A DNA stretch of 64,000 bases from Cantharellus purpuraceus (GCA_025174535.1 JALBUN010000005.1:744001-808000); one strand, 5' to 3'; shown: positions 9,311-22,255, counted from the stretch's first letter. Notes: generated by a model not told the origin, from the sequence alone. Numbers and translations are program-made.

Positions 9311-10287
9311 ATGCCTTCTGCTGAAGAACTTTGCCAGCAACGCCCCAAGTTGGACAAATCAATCGTGGAGGCTGATGCCATAGAGAAGAAGAAGGCAGAG
9401 GAGGAGAAGAGGAAGAAGAGGGAGGAGGCAGCTCATGAGAGGGCCGCTGAGGTCGCCCAAGTTAGGGCAGAGGCCACAAAGAAAAGGGCCTTGATGAAGG
9501 TGGTTGCAAAAGGCAAGGAGGTTGTCCAGGACCTGGACAAGGAGTCCAAACTGGATCTCATATGCAATACATGCATCAAGCGTGATGATGTATGTGAGTG
9601 GGCAATGGTGAGTGAAACAGTGACTGGATGTTTGTCTCATACTGATTATTATTATTATTATTTTAGAAAGGAAATTTTCATTCCTGCCTCGTGTGCCAAA
9701 CTAATCAGCTGAAATGTGAGGTGAAAGGTAGTGCTCTGCCACATTGAAAATGTGATTGTGAAGAGGGCAGCAGTGCAGTGGAAAACCCTCCCAAGCATCA
9801 GAGGACTAGGACCATGTCCATGGGTCCCGCCATCAATCCTGTACCAACTGCCTTGGTAGAAGCCATGCAGGATGTCAGTATTAATGTGGCCATGGTGGCT
9901 CATTGATTAATCAAGGTCTCCAGGCACACCAAAGGAATGAATGTGGCTCTCCAGGGGATCGAGGCTCACTTGGGTGAGCTTGCTGGAATGTTCCACATCT
10001 ATACAATGGGATGGAGGTGGAGTCTGCTCCAAGGGGAGTTGGATGCATCGGAGCTGGAAGCTCTGGGCACCATATATGACATGGACTCAGACTCCACAGG
10101 ATCTTGGGATTCCTTGGAGAATTTTGATAGGTTGGATGATGAGAGGTGGTGGCCATGGGAGGAGATAGACAGGATGATTAGGGAGCAGGAGCTGGAACTG
10201 GAGATTTTGGAGAAGGAGGGGACTGTGGATGGAGGGTTGGGAGATGAGGAGTCAGATGTAGGAGAGTTGGAAATTGTAGCGGAGTGA
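9311..10287 (+). pseudogene. Accessory Zn2Cys6 coiled-coil gene of family B, antisense to pol, with intron
   Basis: Read antisense to B gag-pol, between the 3' LTR and the chromodomain. Exon 1 is 9311-9607: a K/E/R-rich coiled coil, then C-N-T-C-I-K-R-D-D-V-C. An intron, 9608-9666 (GTGAGT..TTTTAG, 59 bp), joins in frame to exon 2 from 9667, giving C-L-V-C-Q-T-N-Q-L-K-C. After splicing the cysteines are spaced C-x2-C-x6-C-x10-C-x2-C-x6-C, the pattern of fungal Zn(II)2Cys6 DNA-binding domains. TGA stops at 9745 and 9903 break the frame. The remaining frame runs to TGA 10285-10287 with a very acidic tail. No other part was matched to a known protein; DNA binding is inferred from the cysteine spacing. 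Confidence 0.75.
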
Positions 10288-10341
10288 TGTAGTCAAAGAT
10301 CGTGATGGAATGAATGATTTCTTGGGAATCTTGGAGTGAAA

Positions 10342-13314
10342 TTAAGATGGTATAAGGCCTGGTTTGTGAGGATAAGCCATATGGAAATCAGAGATAATCT
10401 CTGTCGCATGTCCTAGTTCCAAGGCTGGTAACCAGGAGGTTTCTTTGACTGTTCCTTCATATCCTGCCCACTTGACAAGGTATTGCAGTTTACATTTATG
10501 TCTCTTGTCGATCTTGGAGTCCAGGATCTCTGATATCTTGTACTCCAGCTCTCCATCTATGACAACAGGAGGAACTGGAGTTGGTTCCCAACCAGAGAAT
10601 GGATCTGGAGTTGATGGTTCAAGCATGGAAAGGTGGAAGATGGGATGAATGGAGTGCATGCTTTCTTGGAGACGGAGGGTAAAGGAGTTAGAGCCTGCTT
10701 GAGTGATGATTTTGAAAGGACCAAGGTATTTCTCCAATAGTTTCTTGGGAGGTCTTGTGGTATGGATATTGTCAGATTTGACAAAAACCTTGTCTCCAAC
10801 CTTGAAGTTCAGAGCTGGGGATCAGCAATGGTTGGCAGAGGTGGAGTAATGGCATTGGGCATCAGAGATGATCATTTGGAGATGCTGGTGGAGTTCATGG
10901 AGATCCACAGTGAAGTCTCAGGCTCTTGAAGAAGCAAGGTCTCATTTGGGATGTATGGAATTGTTTGGGTGGTAACCCTTGTTGGCAAAGAATGGAGATA
11001 AGCCAGTAGTGGCATTTGGAGTATTATTATATGCAAATTCTGCAAGTGGGAGTAAGTCGTACCAGTTGTCCTGTTGGTAGTTGCAATAGACTCAGAGGTA
11101 CTGTTCCAGAGTCTGGTTCATTCATTTGGTTTGTCCATTAGCTTCCAGGTGGTATCCAGAGGTGAAATGGAGTTTGATGTCCAAAGCCTTTCTGAGGGTT
11201 TGGAAAAAGGAGGACATAAACTCTGTACCATGGTTGGAGGTAATGTGTGATGGAACTCCATGCTTGGAGAAGACATGGAGCACAAATAGTTTTGCAAGCA
11301 TAGGAGCTGTGATGGTGTCGACTGTAGGAATGAAAATAGACTGCCTGGTGAGGCGATCCACAATAACTAGGATGGTGTCATAACCGGAGGATGCTGGGAC
11401 CTTCTCAATAAAATCCATGGATATGGAGTTCCATGGACTCTCCAGAACAGGGAGTTGCTTGAGTAGTCCATAAGGACAATGTCTCTGTGACTTTGAGCAC
11501 ATACAAGTGGTACATGACTTGATGTAGGACTTAACGGAACCATGGAGTTTGGGCCAGACATAGTCTTGCTTGACTAGATCTATAGTTTGGTTTTGTCCAA
11601 AGTGACTGGATGGTCATGTTTGTTCTGGAGTACACAGAGTTGGAGATTGTTCACATCAGGAACATAGATGTGGTTGTTGAGATGGAGTAAGCCTTCTGAA
11701 TCAATGGACAGTCGGTTTATTGAGATGATTGGAGATGGCTGGATCTGATTGGAGTGTGGATTGGATATCAGAGTGGAGTGTGTCAATGTCCATAGTGATG
11801 GCTGCTCGGAGGACTGGGGAATAGAATGTCATAGCTTGGAGGGATGCAGTTAACTGTTTGTTAGTGAACACAGGCCTAAGATTATGCAGATTTACTGCTG
11901 CATAATCATTTCCTCCATCTTTAGGATAGACATCCCATCATCTAGTTAATGAGTCCAGTTTTGTACTGAGTTTTCTGGGTGTTACGCACTAGGTCTGATT
12001 GGGGGTCAGAGATTGGGTTGGAGATTGGGTCAGAGGTTGAGTCAGAGTCAGAGCGGGAATCGGGGTGTGTTGTGGAGGTCGGAACGGACTTGGCTTCAGC
12101 TTAGGTGCTGTGCCCTCACTAATATTGGTGTCCAAGATTTCAGAGATGGAGTACGACTTAGATAGTTAGGATCAGACTTAGGAACCAGGTGTGATTCAAT
12201 ATTTGAACCAGGGAATGAAGTCCCCAGTTGGGCAACTTAAAATACATATTTGAAATCTAATAATAATTACTCCGGTGATGGGTCTCCAAGGCTGACGGCC
12301 TTATGTGAATATGTCTGAGTCTGACAGGGATGGATGTCCAGGTTCCTATGGTGATGCTGATGCATCAATCGGAACCAGAGGTGGATGAGCAAAAGCGGCA
12401 GTGACAATTGGACAGATATATGGAGACATGATGGTTTCCAAATGGAGTATAGATTTCATGTGCATGGGGATCTGAGTGGATCAGATGGGGATCTGGGCAT
12501 TAATGAATATAGTCATAACACCGGGATGGAAACAGATCACCAGATTAAACTGGGAAAGGAATTCTGACCAGTGGGCTTGCCACTGTATAAGGAGTTTGGT
12601 AGTTGAAAAGTATCCAAGGTTCTTGTGGTCTGTGATGACATTGACTGGAGTAGGAGATCCTTTGAGGTAATGTCACCAGGACTTGAAAGCTTCAAAGATT
12701 GCAAGTAGTTCTTTATCATGGACATCATAGTTGAGTTCTATTAGAGTGAAAGTCCAGGAGTGGAAGGCTATCAGATGGACCTCATTGTCTGTTGGAGAGA
12801 CAGTTGATAGAATGGCCATGAGTGTGTAGTCGGAGGTGTCAGTTTCTACAATGATCAGGGTTCTTGGGTTCCATTGTGATAAGACCAGAGCTGTGGTGAA
12901 AGCTCTCTTTAATGTTTCAAAGGATGTCTGACAGGAGTCTGAGAACTCCCACAGAATTCCTTTATGAGTTAAACGAGTCAGTGGAACTGTAAGATCAGAG
13001 TAGTTGAATATAAAATGCCTGTAGAAGTTGGAAAATCCTAAGAAGGATTGCACATCCTTGACTTTGTGGGTTTCTGGCCAATCTTGTATTACCTGGACTT
13101 TGCTGGAGTCCATAGTAAGTCTGTTAGGAGACAATATATATCTGAGATACTTGACCATGCTCTTGTGGAAAAAACATTTATCGGCTTGAGCATACAGCTT
13201 GTGCTTCTGGAGTCGGAGAAGGACTTCACAGACATGGTTGCTGTGTTCTTTGGAGTTGTCAGAGCATATCAGGATATCATCCAAGTACATGAGGATGCAT
13301 ATATCCAGGAGGTC
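10342..13314 (-). pseudogene. Family B pol: RT, RNase H, integrase, chromodomain (interrupted)
   Basis: Minus-strand pol read from 13314 down. RT palm starts at YLDDILIC (about 13260-13285). The thumb and F-L-G-F-S-N-F-Y block follow, then RNase H ([22 protein letters not shown]). A solo LTR interrupts at 11980-12520. Next come the integrase zinc region (around 11580-11786) and the integrase core (MDFIEKVP; S-N-H-G-T-E-F, where the second catalytic Asp is replaced by Asn; E-A-N-G-Q-T). The C-terminal chromodomain (L-Q-Y-L-V-K-W-A-G-Y-E-G) ends at 10342. The chromodomain places it among chromoviruses. RT motifs upstream of 13314 are lost because A2 inserted there. Several frameshifts and stops show it is dead. 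Confidence 0.85.
11980..12520 (-). mobile_element. Solo LTR of family A inside family B pol
   Basis: 541 bp. The minus strand begins TGTTATGACTATATTCATTAA and ends GTGCGTAACA. Flanks are CTGGG (11975-11979) and CCGGG (12521-12525), a 5-bp duplication with one transition. It splits the RNase H/integrase region of B pol. Confidence 0.85.
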
Positions 13315-13503
13315 TGTTACACACTAGTCTGATTGGGGGTTGGAGATTGAATTGGAGGTTTGGTCAGAGTTGGAGAGGGAGTCGGGGTATGTCATGGGGG
13401 TTGGAATGGACTTGGCTTCAGCTTATGTGCTGCACCCTCACTAATACCAGTGTCTGAGATTTCGGAGATGGAGTATGACTTAGAGAGTTAGGATTGGACT
13501 TAG
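13315..13503 (-). mobile_element. A2 3' LTR, first segment (split by A1 and C1)
   Basis: Minus-strand family A LTR starting on the plus strand at TGTTACACACTAG. It continues at 22772-22980 and 24419-24546; the three parts sum to about 527 bp, the usual A LTR length. It is the outer end of minus-strand element A2, inserted in B reverse transcriptase after AGGTC (13310-13314). Confidence 0.85.
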
Positions 13504-14038
13504 TGTTATGACTATATTCATTAACGCCCAGATCCCCGTCCGATCCACTCAGATCCCCACGCACATGAAATCTATACTCCATTTGGAAACCGCCACGTCT
13601 CCATCTACCTGTCCAATTGTCACCACCGATTCCACCCATCCATCTCCGGTTCCGATTGATGCATCAGCATCACCATAGGAACCCGGACATCTGTCCCCAT
13701 TGGACTCAGACATACTCATGTAAGGCCGTCAGCCTTGGAGACCCATCACCAGAGTAATTATTATTAGATTTCAAATATGTATTTAAGTTGCCCGACTGGG
13801 GACTTCATCCCCAGTTTGAATATCAAATCATGCCTAGTTCCTAAGTCCAATCCTAACTCTCTAAGTTGTACTCCGTCTCTGAAATCTCGGACACCAGTAT
13901 TAGTGAGGGCGCAGCACATATGCTGAAGCCAAGTCCATTCCAACCCCCACGACGTACCTGACTCCTCCGACTCCGACCAAACCTCTGACCAAACCTCCAA
14001 CCCAATCTCCGACCCCCAATCAGACCTAGTGCGTAACA
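13504..14038 (+). mobile_element. A1 5' LTR
   Basis: TGTTATGACT to GTGCGTAACA. A TATTTAAG box lies at 13780-13787. The 12-mer CAGTTTGAATAT at 13812-13823 is complementary to ATATTCAAACTG at 14041-14052 just after the LTR, a candidate self-priming pair. Confidence 0.9.
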
Positions 14039-14070
14039 GTATATTCAAACTGCCATACTCACTCCTACCA

Positions 14071-15213
14071 ATGCCACGATCCACCACCAATTCCGAACGC
14101 ACACGAACCATTGAGGTGCCTGCTCCCAGCATCGACACCATCCCTGAGGTCGTCGAAGAACCGACAGACCACATAGAGGCTGTCAATGAAGAAGATGACA
14201 CCCTGCCCTCTCCAAATCTGGCGCAAGCCATCTCCCTGCTCGCCAGCAGCATCTGTAACCCACAAGCCCCTAAGTCCTGGACCAAGGTCCGAGAACCCAA
14301 CCCCTTTGATGGCTCCAATCCATGAAAGCTCCAGCTGTTCTTGGTGCAATGCCGGTTGAATTTCCGCGACCGCCCCGATGCGTTCACATCCGATTGGGCG
14401 AAGGTCACCTTTGCCATGTCCTATCTCAAGGGCACCACACTGGACTACTTCGAGCCAGCGCTCATGGACGACTCCGATGACCCAATATGGTCAGAAGACT
14501 ACTCCGACTTCATCTCTGAACTTCGGACCAATTTCAGTCCTTACAACCCTGAGGCCGATGCTGAGAATGAACTCGATTGACTTCGGATGAAGGAAAATCA
14601 CAAAATTGCAAAATACATTGTGAGTTTCCAGCAGCTAGCCCCAAAAGTCCAATGGGGTGACACCACACTCTGATGCCAATTTTACATTGGACTCCCATCC
14701 CACATCAAGGACGAGATATCACACATTGGTAAGCCGGATACTTTGGTTACCCTTCGCAAACTCGCCCAATCCATCGATGCCTGTTATTGGGAACATCAAT
14801 CCGAGGTCTCCCATGAAAATTTGGCTAACAACAAATTGGACAAATCATCGGACAAGACCCCAAAGTCCAACAAGGGCTCCAATAAGAGGACCACTGCCAA
14901 CTCAGGCCAGAAATCAAATACTGGTAACACTGCCGCTTCTGGTTCTGGTCAGAACAACTCCGGCACCAGCAATAACTCTGGAGCTCACAAGAGTACTCCA
15001 GACCTCTCCACCAAGCTGGGGAAGGACAGGAAACTTACCCAGCAGGAACACCAGCGCCACATGGACAACAACCTCTGTCTGTTCTGTGGAAAGCCTGGCC
15101 ACCAAGCCAAGGATTGCAACAAGGCAACCTCATCCACAGCAAAGGCAAAGGGCCATGCCACCAATGCCACAACAGACAAGTCCGACGCAAAAGCGACGGA
15201 CCCAAAAAAATAG
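14071..15213 (+). pseudogene. A1 gag
   Basis: Starts at the ATG at 14071 (MPRSTTNSERTR). It has an acidic N-terminus, the gag domain (C-R-L-N-F-R-D-R-P-D-A-F; S-Y-L-K-G-T-T-L-D-Y-F-E-P), an N/S/K-rich linker and a CCHC zinc knuckle (C-L-F-C-G-K-P-G-H-Q-A-K-D-C, about 15079-15120). It ends at TAG 15211-15213. TGA stops near 14323, 14578 and 14671 replace Cys or Arg/Gln codons. The copy cannot make full Gag. Its end is an A7 run at 15204-15210 followed by TAG, and the pol frame is -1 to gag. Confidence 0.88.
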
Positions 15214-18200
15214 TAAGCAGTCCTATAGCCTCCATACTGGCTGAAGGCTGCATTGGTACTCCCCGTATGACATACAAGGTCCACCTGAACACATCCACTC
15301 TTTCCCACTCCAACTCCCTTACCCTCCTCATCTACTCCGATTCCATTCCCAATACCGCTATCCAAGCATTAATTGACTCTGGTTCTACTCATTGTTTCCT
15401 CAATTCCTCTTTTTCCAATTTACATAAACTCCATACATATACCATAACTCCGATATCACTCCAATTATTTGATGGCACTACTAATGCTGTTATTTCACGA
15501 GCTATAGATCTGTCTATCCATTTTTCTGTCAGAGAAATCCAGAACCTTACATTCTATGTTACTCTGCTTGACTCCAGCTGTTCTGTGGTTCTCGGACATA
15601 ATTGGCTCACCCGCTACAATCCATTGATTGACTGGGCATTGGGCCATTACATTCCATTCTCCAGTACAGGCTGTGTCATTCCCGACATCACCAGCAACTT
15701 TAGGTGTGAAACTATCTTCCACCTCCGCTGACTCCACTCCAATAGATACTCCGTCTACCCCGCCATTTATATCACTGGTGGACGCTATGGTCTTTGCCAG
15801 ACTAAGCAAACTGGATGGTTCTCACACATTCCAGGTTCACCTCTCCGATATGATATTCCTCGCCACTTGTTCCACCTGATCAACTCCACCGGACCTATCT
15901 ATGGTTCCTAAGGAGTATCATGAGTTCACCGACGTGTTCAGCAAGTCTAAAGCCGACTCCCTAGCAGAACACTGACCATATGATCTCAAAATTGAACTGG
16001 ATGACAACTCCACCCCTCTGCTTGGCCCTATCTACTCGCTATCCCAAAAAGAGCTACTGGCTCTCTGAACATTCATAGATGAGAACTTGGCCATGGGCTT
16101 CATCCACCCATCCCTATTGCCCCATGGAGCTCTGGTCCTATTTGTCCGCAAAAAGGATGGATCACTCCATCTATGCGTCGACTTCTGTGGACTCAACAAG
16201 ATCACCAAGAAAGACCGATACCCAATACCCCGCACCGTGGACCTACTTGAGAGTCCTCAAAAGGCCAAGATCTATTCCAACATAGATCTCCGACATGCCT
16301 ACCATCTAGTCAGCATCCGAGAAGGTGACGAATGGAAAATGACCTTCCGCACATGATATGGATCTTTTGAGTGGTGCATCATGCCCTTCGGACTAACCAA
16401 TGCTCCGGCCGCCTTCCAGAGGTTCATGAATGATACCTTCGCCGACCTCCTCAATGTGACTGTCCTTGTTTACTTAGACGACATTTTGGTTTATTTGGAC
16501 AATGAAGAAGAACATCAGACACATGTCCGAGAGGTACTCTGACGTCTCTGAAAACATGGCCTTTTCGCCCGCACTGACAAATGTGAATTCCACTCTGACT
16601 TGGTCGAATATCTAGGCTATATCCTCTCCCTGGCAGGACTGACAATGTGTGATGACAAAATCAAAGCCATACAGGAATGGCTGGAACCCCGGAAAGTCAA
16701 GGACATACAGTCCTTCCTGGGGTTCGCCAACTTCTACCACTGCTTCATTCACGGCTACTCCAATATCACCATTCCGCTCACCCAACTTACTAGGAAGGGT
16801 ACCCAATGGAATTTCACTGACGAATGTAGACAGAGCTTTGAGACCTTGAAAAAGGCCTTTACTTCCGCTCCGATACTGACTCATTGGGTTCCAGACGTTC
16901 CTATCCTATTAGAGACCGATGCCTCCGACTATGCACTTGCCGTGATCCTGTCCATCATCTCTCTGGACGACGGACAAGTCCATCCGATCACTTTTCACTC
17001 GGGTACATTTACGCCCCCTGAACTGAACTATGACATCCATGACAAAGAGCTCCTTGCCATATATGAACCCTTCCAGATATGGAGACACTACCTTGAAGGC
17101 CCCTCTGACCCGGTGGATGTCATAACTGACCACAAAAACTTGGAATACTTCTCCACAACAAAACTACTCACCCGAAGACAAGTCCGATGGTCCGAATACC
17201 TATCTCAGTTCAATCTCATTATCCGTTTCCGTCCAGGTCGACTCAGAGCAAAGCCCGACGCGTTAACTAGATACTGGGACATCTACCCTAAAGAGGGGAG
17301 TAGCGACTATGCCACTGTAAACCCACACAACTTTTGTCCTGCGTTCACTAACGAGCAGCTGGCATTGTCCCTATGAGCATCCACCCTCATGACTCCCACC
17401 CTCCAAGCTGTCATCATTATGGACATCAACCAACTCTGCTCTGACATCCGCTCATCACTCTGATCCGATCCTATTGCAGTTAAACACTTGGACAACCCTT
17501 CCGATCTGAAATGGTCACTTGACCCTGAAGGACACCTCCGACACAACAACCGGATATACATCCCCAATGCCAACGGTCTCCAACTCCAAGTTTTGCAGTA
17601 TTATCATGATCACCCAATCTCGGGCCATTTTGGGCAAAATCGCATGCAAGGATTAATCCGACGAGACTACGTATGGCCAAAAATGCGAGAATACATCCAA
17701 CACTACTGTAACTCCTGCACCACGTGTATGCGCTCAAAATCGCAAAGGCACAAACCCTACGGAACACTTAAGCAACTTCCAGTCCCAGAGCAACCATGGA
17801 ACTCCATCTCCATGGATTTCATAGAGAAGCTCCCCCCATCGCTCAGATATGACACCATACTCGTGGTTGTCGACAGGTTCACTAAACAGTGACTATTCAT
17901 TCCAATGCATGACACCATCACCTCCGCCTCACTAGCTAAACTGTTCGTTCTCCACATATTCTCTAAACACGGAGTCCCATCGCATGTCATGTCCGATCGG
18001 GGCTCGGAGTTCGTATCCTCCTTCTTCCACACATTAGGAAAGGCTCTCAACATGAAGCTTCATTTCACCTCCAGATACCATCCTGAAGGAGACAGACAAA
18101 CAGAATGAATGAATCAGTCCCTGGAGCAATATCTCCGAATCTATTGTAACTATCAACAAGACAACTGGGCTGATCTACTTCTGATCGCAGAGTTTGCCTA

Positions 18201-18882
18201 CAACAATGCTCCAAACGTGACTACTGGCATCTCTCCGTTCTTTGCTAATAAAGGCTATCATCCAAACATCTCCGTCCACCCTGAGAAGGAACTCGCCTCC
18301 ACCAAAGCCTGCCAATTTGTAACTGACCTTGATCAACTACACCAACATCTCTGAGAAACCATCTCCGATGCCCAGAAACAATATCAAGTCTCCGCAGACC
18401 AATGCCGCATTCTGGCTCCGGACCTGTGAATTGGAGACAAAGTATTCGTTAAGGCCGAACATTTCCGGACCACCCGTCCATCAAAGAAACTCTGCGAGAA
18501 ATACTTAGGTCCTTATGAGGTCATTGCTCGCACAGGCAGCAGGTCCTTCACCCTCTGCCTCCCTGACCACTTCCGGGCAGTTCATCTGGTCTTCCATATA
18601 TCAATGCTCAAACCTGCTACTACAAACAAGATCTCCGGTCGCACACAACCCCCACCTCCCCCGATCATCATCGAAGGAGATAATGAATATGAGATATCTG
18701 AGATCCTGGACTTGAAGATCAACCGTTGATACAAGTGCAAGCTCCAGTACTTAGTCAAATGGACTGGATATGAAGGCACCGACGAAGAGTCCTCATGGAT
18801 CTCCATGTCCGAACTTGATCATGCATCCGAATCCGTCTCCGACTTTCACTCCGCTTATCCAGACAAACCTGGCCTCTTATGA
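15211..18882 (+). pseudogene. A1 pol: protease, RT, RNase H, integrase, chromodomain
   Basis: Continues from the slippery site in the -1 frame. Protease A-L-I-D-S-G-S-T-H-C-F (about 15370). [24 protein letters not shown], intact YLDDILVY (about 16471-16494). RNase [25 protein letters not shown]. Integrase: H..H..C..C zinc region (17488-17730), core M-D-F-I-E-K-L-P, S-D-R-G-S-E-F (about 17992), P-E-G-D-R-Q-T-E. C-terminal chromodomain L-Q-Y-L-V-K-W-T-G-Y-E-G (about 18742-18780). Stops at CGA/CAA-type codons (for example 15975, 16066, 16356, 16542, 17374, 17461, 17890, 18106, 18354) make it a pseudogene. One lost base near the end brings the stop to 18880-18882. Confidence 0.9.
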
Positions 18883-19042
18883 ATCTTTAAGTCCCATTGC
18901 TAATGCTAATTCTATTATTTCGCATCGTCATTTTATTACAAGTCACAAGGGAAATTACAAGCCTGCCCAAAAAACTCCGAAGGAATCACTCCACCTCATT
19001 TTTCCCCGCTCCGAAATTTATAATCATTTTCATTTTCATTTT

Positions 19043-22000
19043 TTATACATTGTGTTTCCTTTTCCCCTTCCCCTTCCCCTTATCTACCTCAGGCTCCGTC
19101 TCCGACGCAGTCTCCGACTCATCATCACTCTCTACATCTGACACCCAATCTTTCTCATCCCCCATGTCTGAATCCTCGTCCAAAGGGGCCATGAACTTCC
19201 GCAGCCAACGTAACTCAGCAGTCCGCCGACCCTCCAGAACCTCCTGCCATTTCATCGTCTTCACCAAGTCCACTAGTAACCCCTCTGTCCGCCGGAGGTG
19301 CTCCGACTGCAGGTTAACCAGCCGGATAAGCTGGCCCATGGTACTGTTGGGTGCAGAGACGTGCCCCATACCTGCACCGGTCGTTGCCCCTTCCAATCTG
19401 ACACCACTACCCCCAGCTGCCACAGCACCCGTTGTTTTGGAACCCGCAAAATTATGGTGTTAGGGCAAACTCTAAATCACCACAATTCCGTGAATGAACA
19501 GCTGAGAAGAATATCAAACCCTGCTGCAGCACAACTCCAGAAACAATTTAACGTTTGTACTTTGGTTACAATCCTTTGTATTGGTCAATGCAGACTATAC
19601 GCAGAAAGGTAATACGTTTCTTAGCAGCAAGAAATGAATAAGACTTCCAGAGTCTAGAGTTCACGGACGCTTAGGGGTCCAGATATTCCAAAAAGAGGGG
19701 AATGCACTTAGAGGCTAAAGGAAGTAGGTGGATGAATCCAACCGTCCAACCAGTGGCACTCAGAAGCGGGTAACAGCAATGTGTGAAGTAGTCTAGCAAC
19801 TGCTTCACACGAGTTCAAGCTTCTAATGCTCTGCAAAGGCAGTACACACTAGTTACTTAAACAAGAGCACTAATGGCAGGACTATCGACAGACAATCTCA
19901 CCCTGTAGATTCGTAGTCACGTGAGGCAGATACTACACTCACGCCCAAAGCAGGAATATCACTACTTCGAGTGCAATCAAATACAGTTACACAACTGTAA
20001 AAGATCCTTGAACTGGTAATCAACAGTTACTGAGATAGAGGATGACACTGTATGTCACTCTAGTCACACTGGTGTGCAGAAGATGGGTAGAATATGATGA
20101 TATGTTCCTCTTTCAGAGGCAGAATGGCCTCCTTATATATTGTATTTACAGGGGCTGACTAATGGTTCTGGAATATTCTACCTATTAATAGATGGAAACT
20201 ACTGGAAGGTTGTGGAAGGTGGAAGAAAGGGGTAGAATATTCCAAGCCAATCACAGGATCTGATCACAGCACTAACACTGATCAGGAGCTGAATAATGGT
20301 TCTGGAAAGTTCTATCTAATAATAGAAGGAAACAGCTAGAATGTTATGGAAAGGGGTAGAATATTCCAAGGCAATCACCTGATTTGATCACCCATCAGCT
20401 GATCTGATCCCTGAGCTAGGCACTGATCAGGCAAAAAGAAGGGTGTCCACCCTGTTTTCTGCACTGGTTTGCACAGCCATGGATAGCCACATGTCATGTG
20501 ATGATCTCCACGGAAAATAGTGCCCTGAGAGGCTGTGGTTGTTAAGTTACAGAATATTTATTGATCAGAGACATCTGAGCTTGAATTCAGGCCAAATGCC
20601 TGGTCCAAAAGGGGAGAGCCGGCTGCGCGAAGGTTTGTGGGCGCCTATGGGTCCACAACTGTAGCACAGCAGAAATAAATGATTCTGAGCTGAGTTCTGC
20701 ATGGAATATTCCCGAAAAAATATGGAAAAATAGAGAATATTTGAATAAGTCCATTCCAGGTACAAGCATCAAATATATGCTGATATTTAGGAATGGAAAA
20801 GCAAAGAATAGCACATTGGTGCTGCATAAATGGAATTTGATAGGGAAAAGGTGGTTCCCATACACCCGTCTCCGTCTGCCGCTTTTTGGTGGGACGACCT
20901 TCTGTTTCTTTCTCCACCCCTCCTTGTACCACTAGTTGGGGCTTGATGCTCTGACTCTGGGGATTGAACTTTCCATCGATCCTACACCCTCCTTTCTGAC
21001 CCCGACAACGATCACAGGACTGAAGGCGATGGGTTGGGCCGGTAGGCCACACACACTCCATGCCCACATCACAACACAAGTCGCAAGTTACGCCAGGCCC
21101 GCCGAATGGCTCTGCTGGAGCCAGAGCCTTGGGTGGTCTGCTCCTTCTCGACGTGGCCTCCAAGTGTTCCCTCTCCTCCTCCTTGTCCTGCTGTTCTGCT
21201 GCTGCCTTCTCCATCTCGCGCTTGTGAAGCTGGATTGCCGACCTAGCGACACGCAGCTCCTTCTTATGGGTTGCCAACACGCAACTCTCCGCTTTGCACC
21301 ATATGACCCTCCGATCCGCCTCCCACTTCTCTGTATCAGCACTCGGGTATGCCTTCAATGAAAAGACCGCAATGTCAAGATTCTTCTTGGTGGTAGCAGC
21401 ATAGAGCTCCGCCCTTTTGCGAGCCTTGACCGCGGCTACCCAAGCCATCTCCTCATAACAACCGAAGTCGGATCCGGCTCTGCATCCGTCCCGACATCCA
21501 CACCCACCTCGGGCTCTGCATTTGCATCAAGCTCCATATTGGCATCAGGATCCACCTCCACCTCCGCCCTCTCTGCCTCCGCTGCTTCATCTTCCTCAGC
21601 TGCACCCAACCCAAATAATGGCTGTGCCTGCGGACATAACGGCGAGTCCACCGCAGTGACAGTTGTTGGACGAGCTGTCTCCGTCTGCGTAACGGAGATG
21701 ATGGTGACCTCGGGGGTCCCTGTCCATATAGGCACAATCGTCAGGCCCCAGTCACCTCCTCTACCTCCATGGCGGCTTCTAGCTCGTGCGCCTGTTCCTC
21801 CACTTCCTTCAGTCTCGCGGCCTCCATTGCGGCCGCAAGTTCCTTGACCCTGCGGCTCTCTCGGCCTTCGCTTCCTCCTCTTTCCTTCTCTGTTCCATCT
21901 CCGCCGCCTCCTTCCGTCTCCACTCCTCCGCCTCCTTCCATCTCCATTCCGCCTCCTCCTCCTCCTTCCGTCTCCATTCTGCTTCCTCCTCCTCTTTCCA

Positions 22001-22114
22001 TCTCCGTTCCTCTTCCTCTTCCTTCCATTTCTGCTCCTCTTCCTCTTCCTTCCGTCGGGCCAAGAGCAACTGCTCAAGCTCGGCCACACTCATGCTTGCC
22101 AAAGGGTTCGACAT
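19043..22114 (-). pseudogene. A1 accessory Zn2Cys6 coiled-coil gene, antisense to gag-pol, split by C2
   Basis: Minus-strand gene between pol and the 3' LTR. An ATG at 22136-22138 lies too close to the TATAAAAGG box (22145-22153), so the start at about 22112-22114 (MSNPLASMSVAELEQ) is preferred. Regions in order: E/K/R/W coiled coil (to about 21800), acidic middle, a helical M-A-W-V-A-A-V..K-R-A-E-L block (21448 down), then the zinc cluster C-D-L-C-C-D-V-G-M-E-C ... S-C-D-R-C-R-G-Q-K-G-G-C, spaced C-x2-C-x6-C-x12-C-x2-C-x6-C (about 21000-21110). The C2 solo LTR interrupts at 19433-20864. The tail continues from 19423 to the stop at 19043 with an acidic run and a basic end (KGKGKGKRKHNV). Frameshifts occur in the coiled coil. 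All six cysteines are intact in this copy. The function is unknown. Confidence 0.8.
19433..20864 (-). mobile_element. Solo LTR C2 (family C, 1.43 kb), TSD CCCGT
   Basis: Read on the minus strand it starts TGTATGGGAACC and ends GGTTCCAAAACA; CCCGT flanks it at 19428-19432 and 20865-20869. It is nearly the reverse complement of C1 (22981-24413). It sits in the A1 accessory gene. A TATATAAGG-type box lies about mid-length. The open frames inside are short and unconvincing. Confidence 0.9.
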
Positions 22115-22255
22115 CGTTGAGGATAAGACCTCAATCATGCCCCTCCTTTTATATGTCTCCAGACCCCCAGTATAACTCCGACTGCGCCCAACTGTCTCAC
22201 CTATTCAATCCACGGACATGAGGCCTCAGGGGCTCGGCCTTAAATGGAGAGATAC

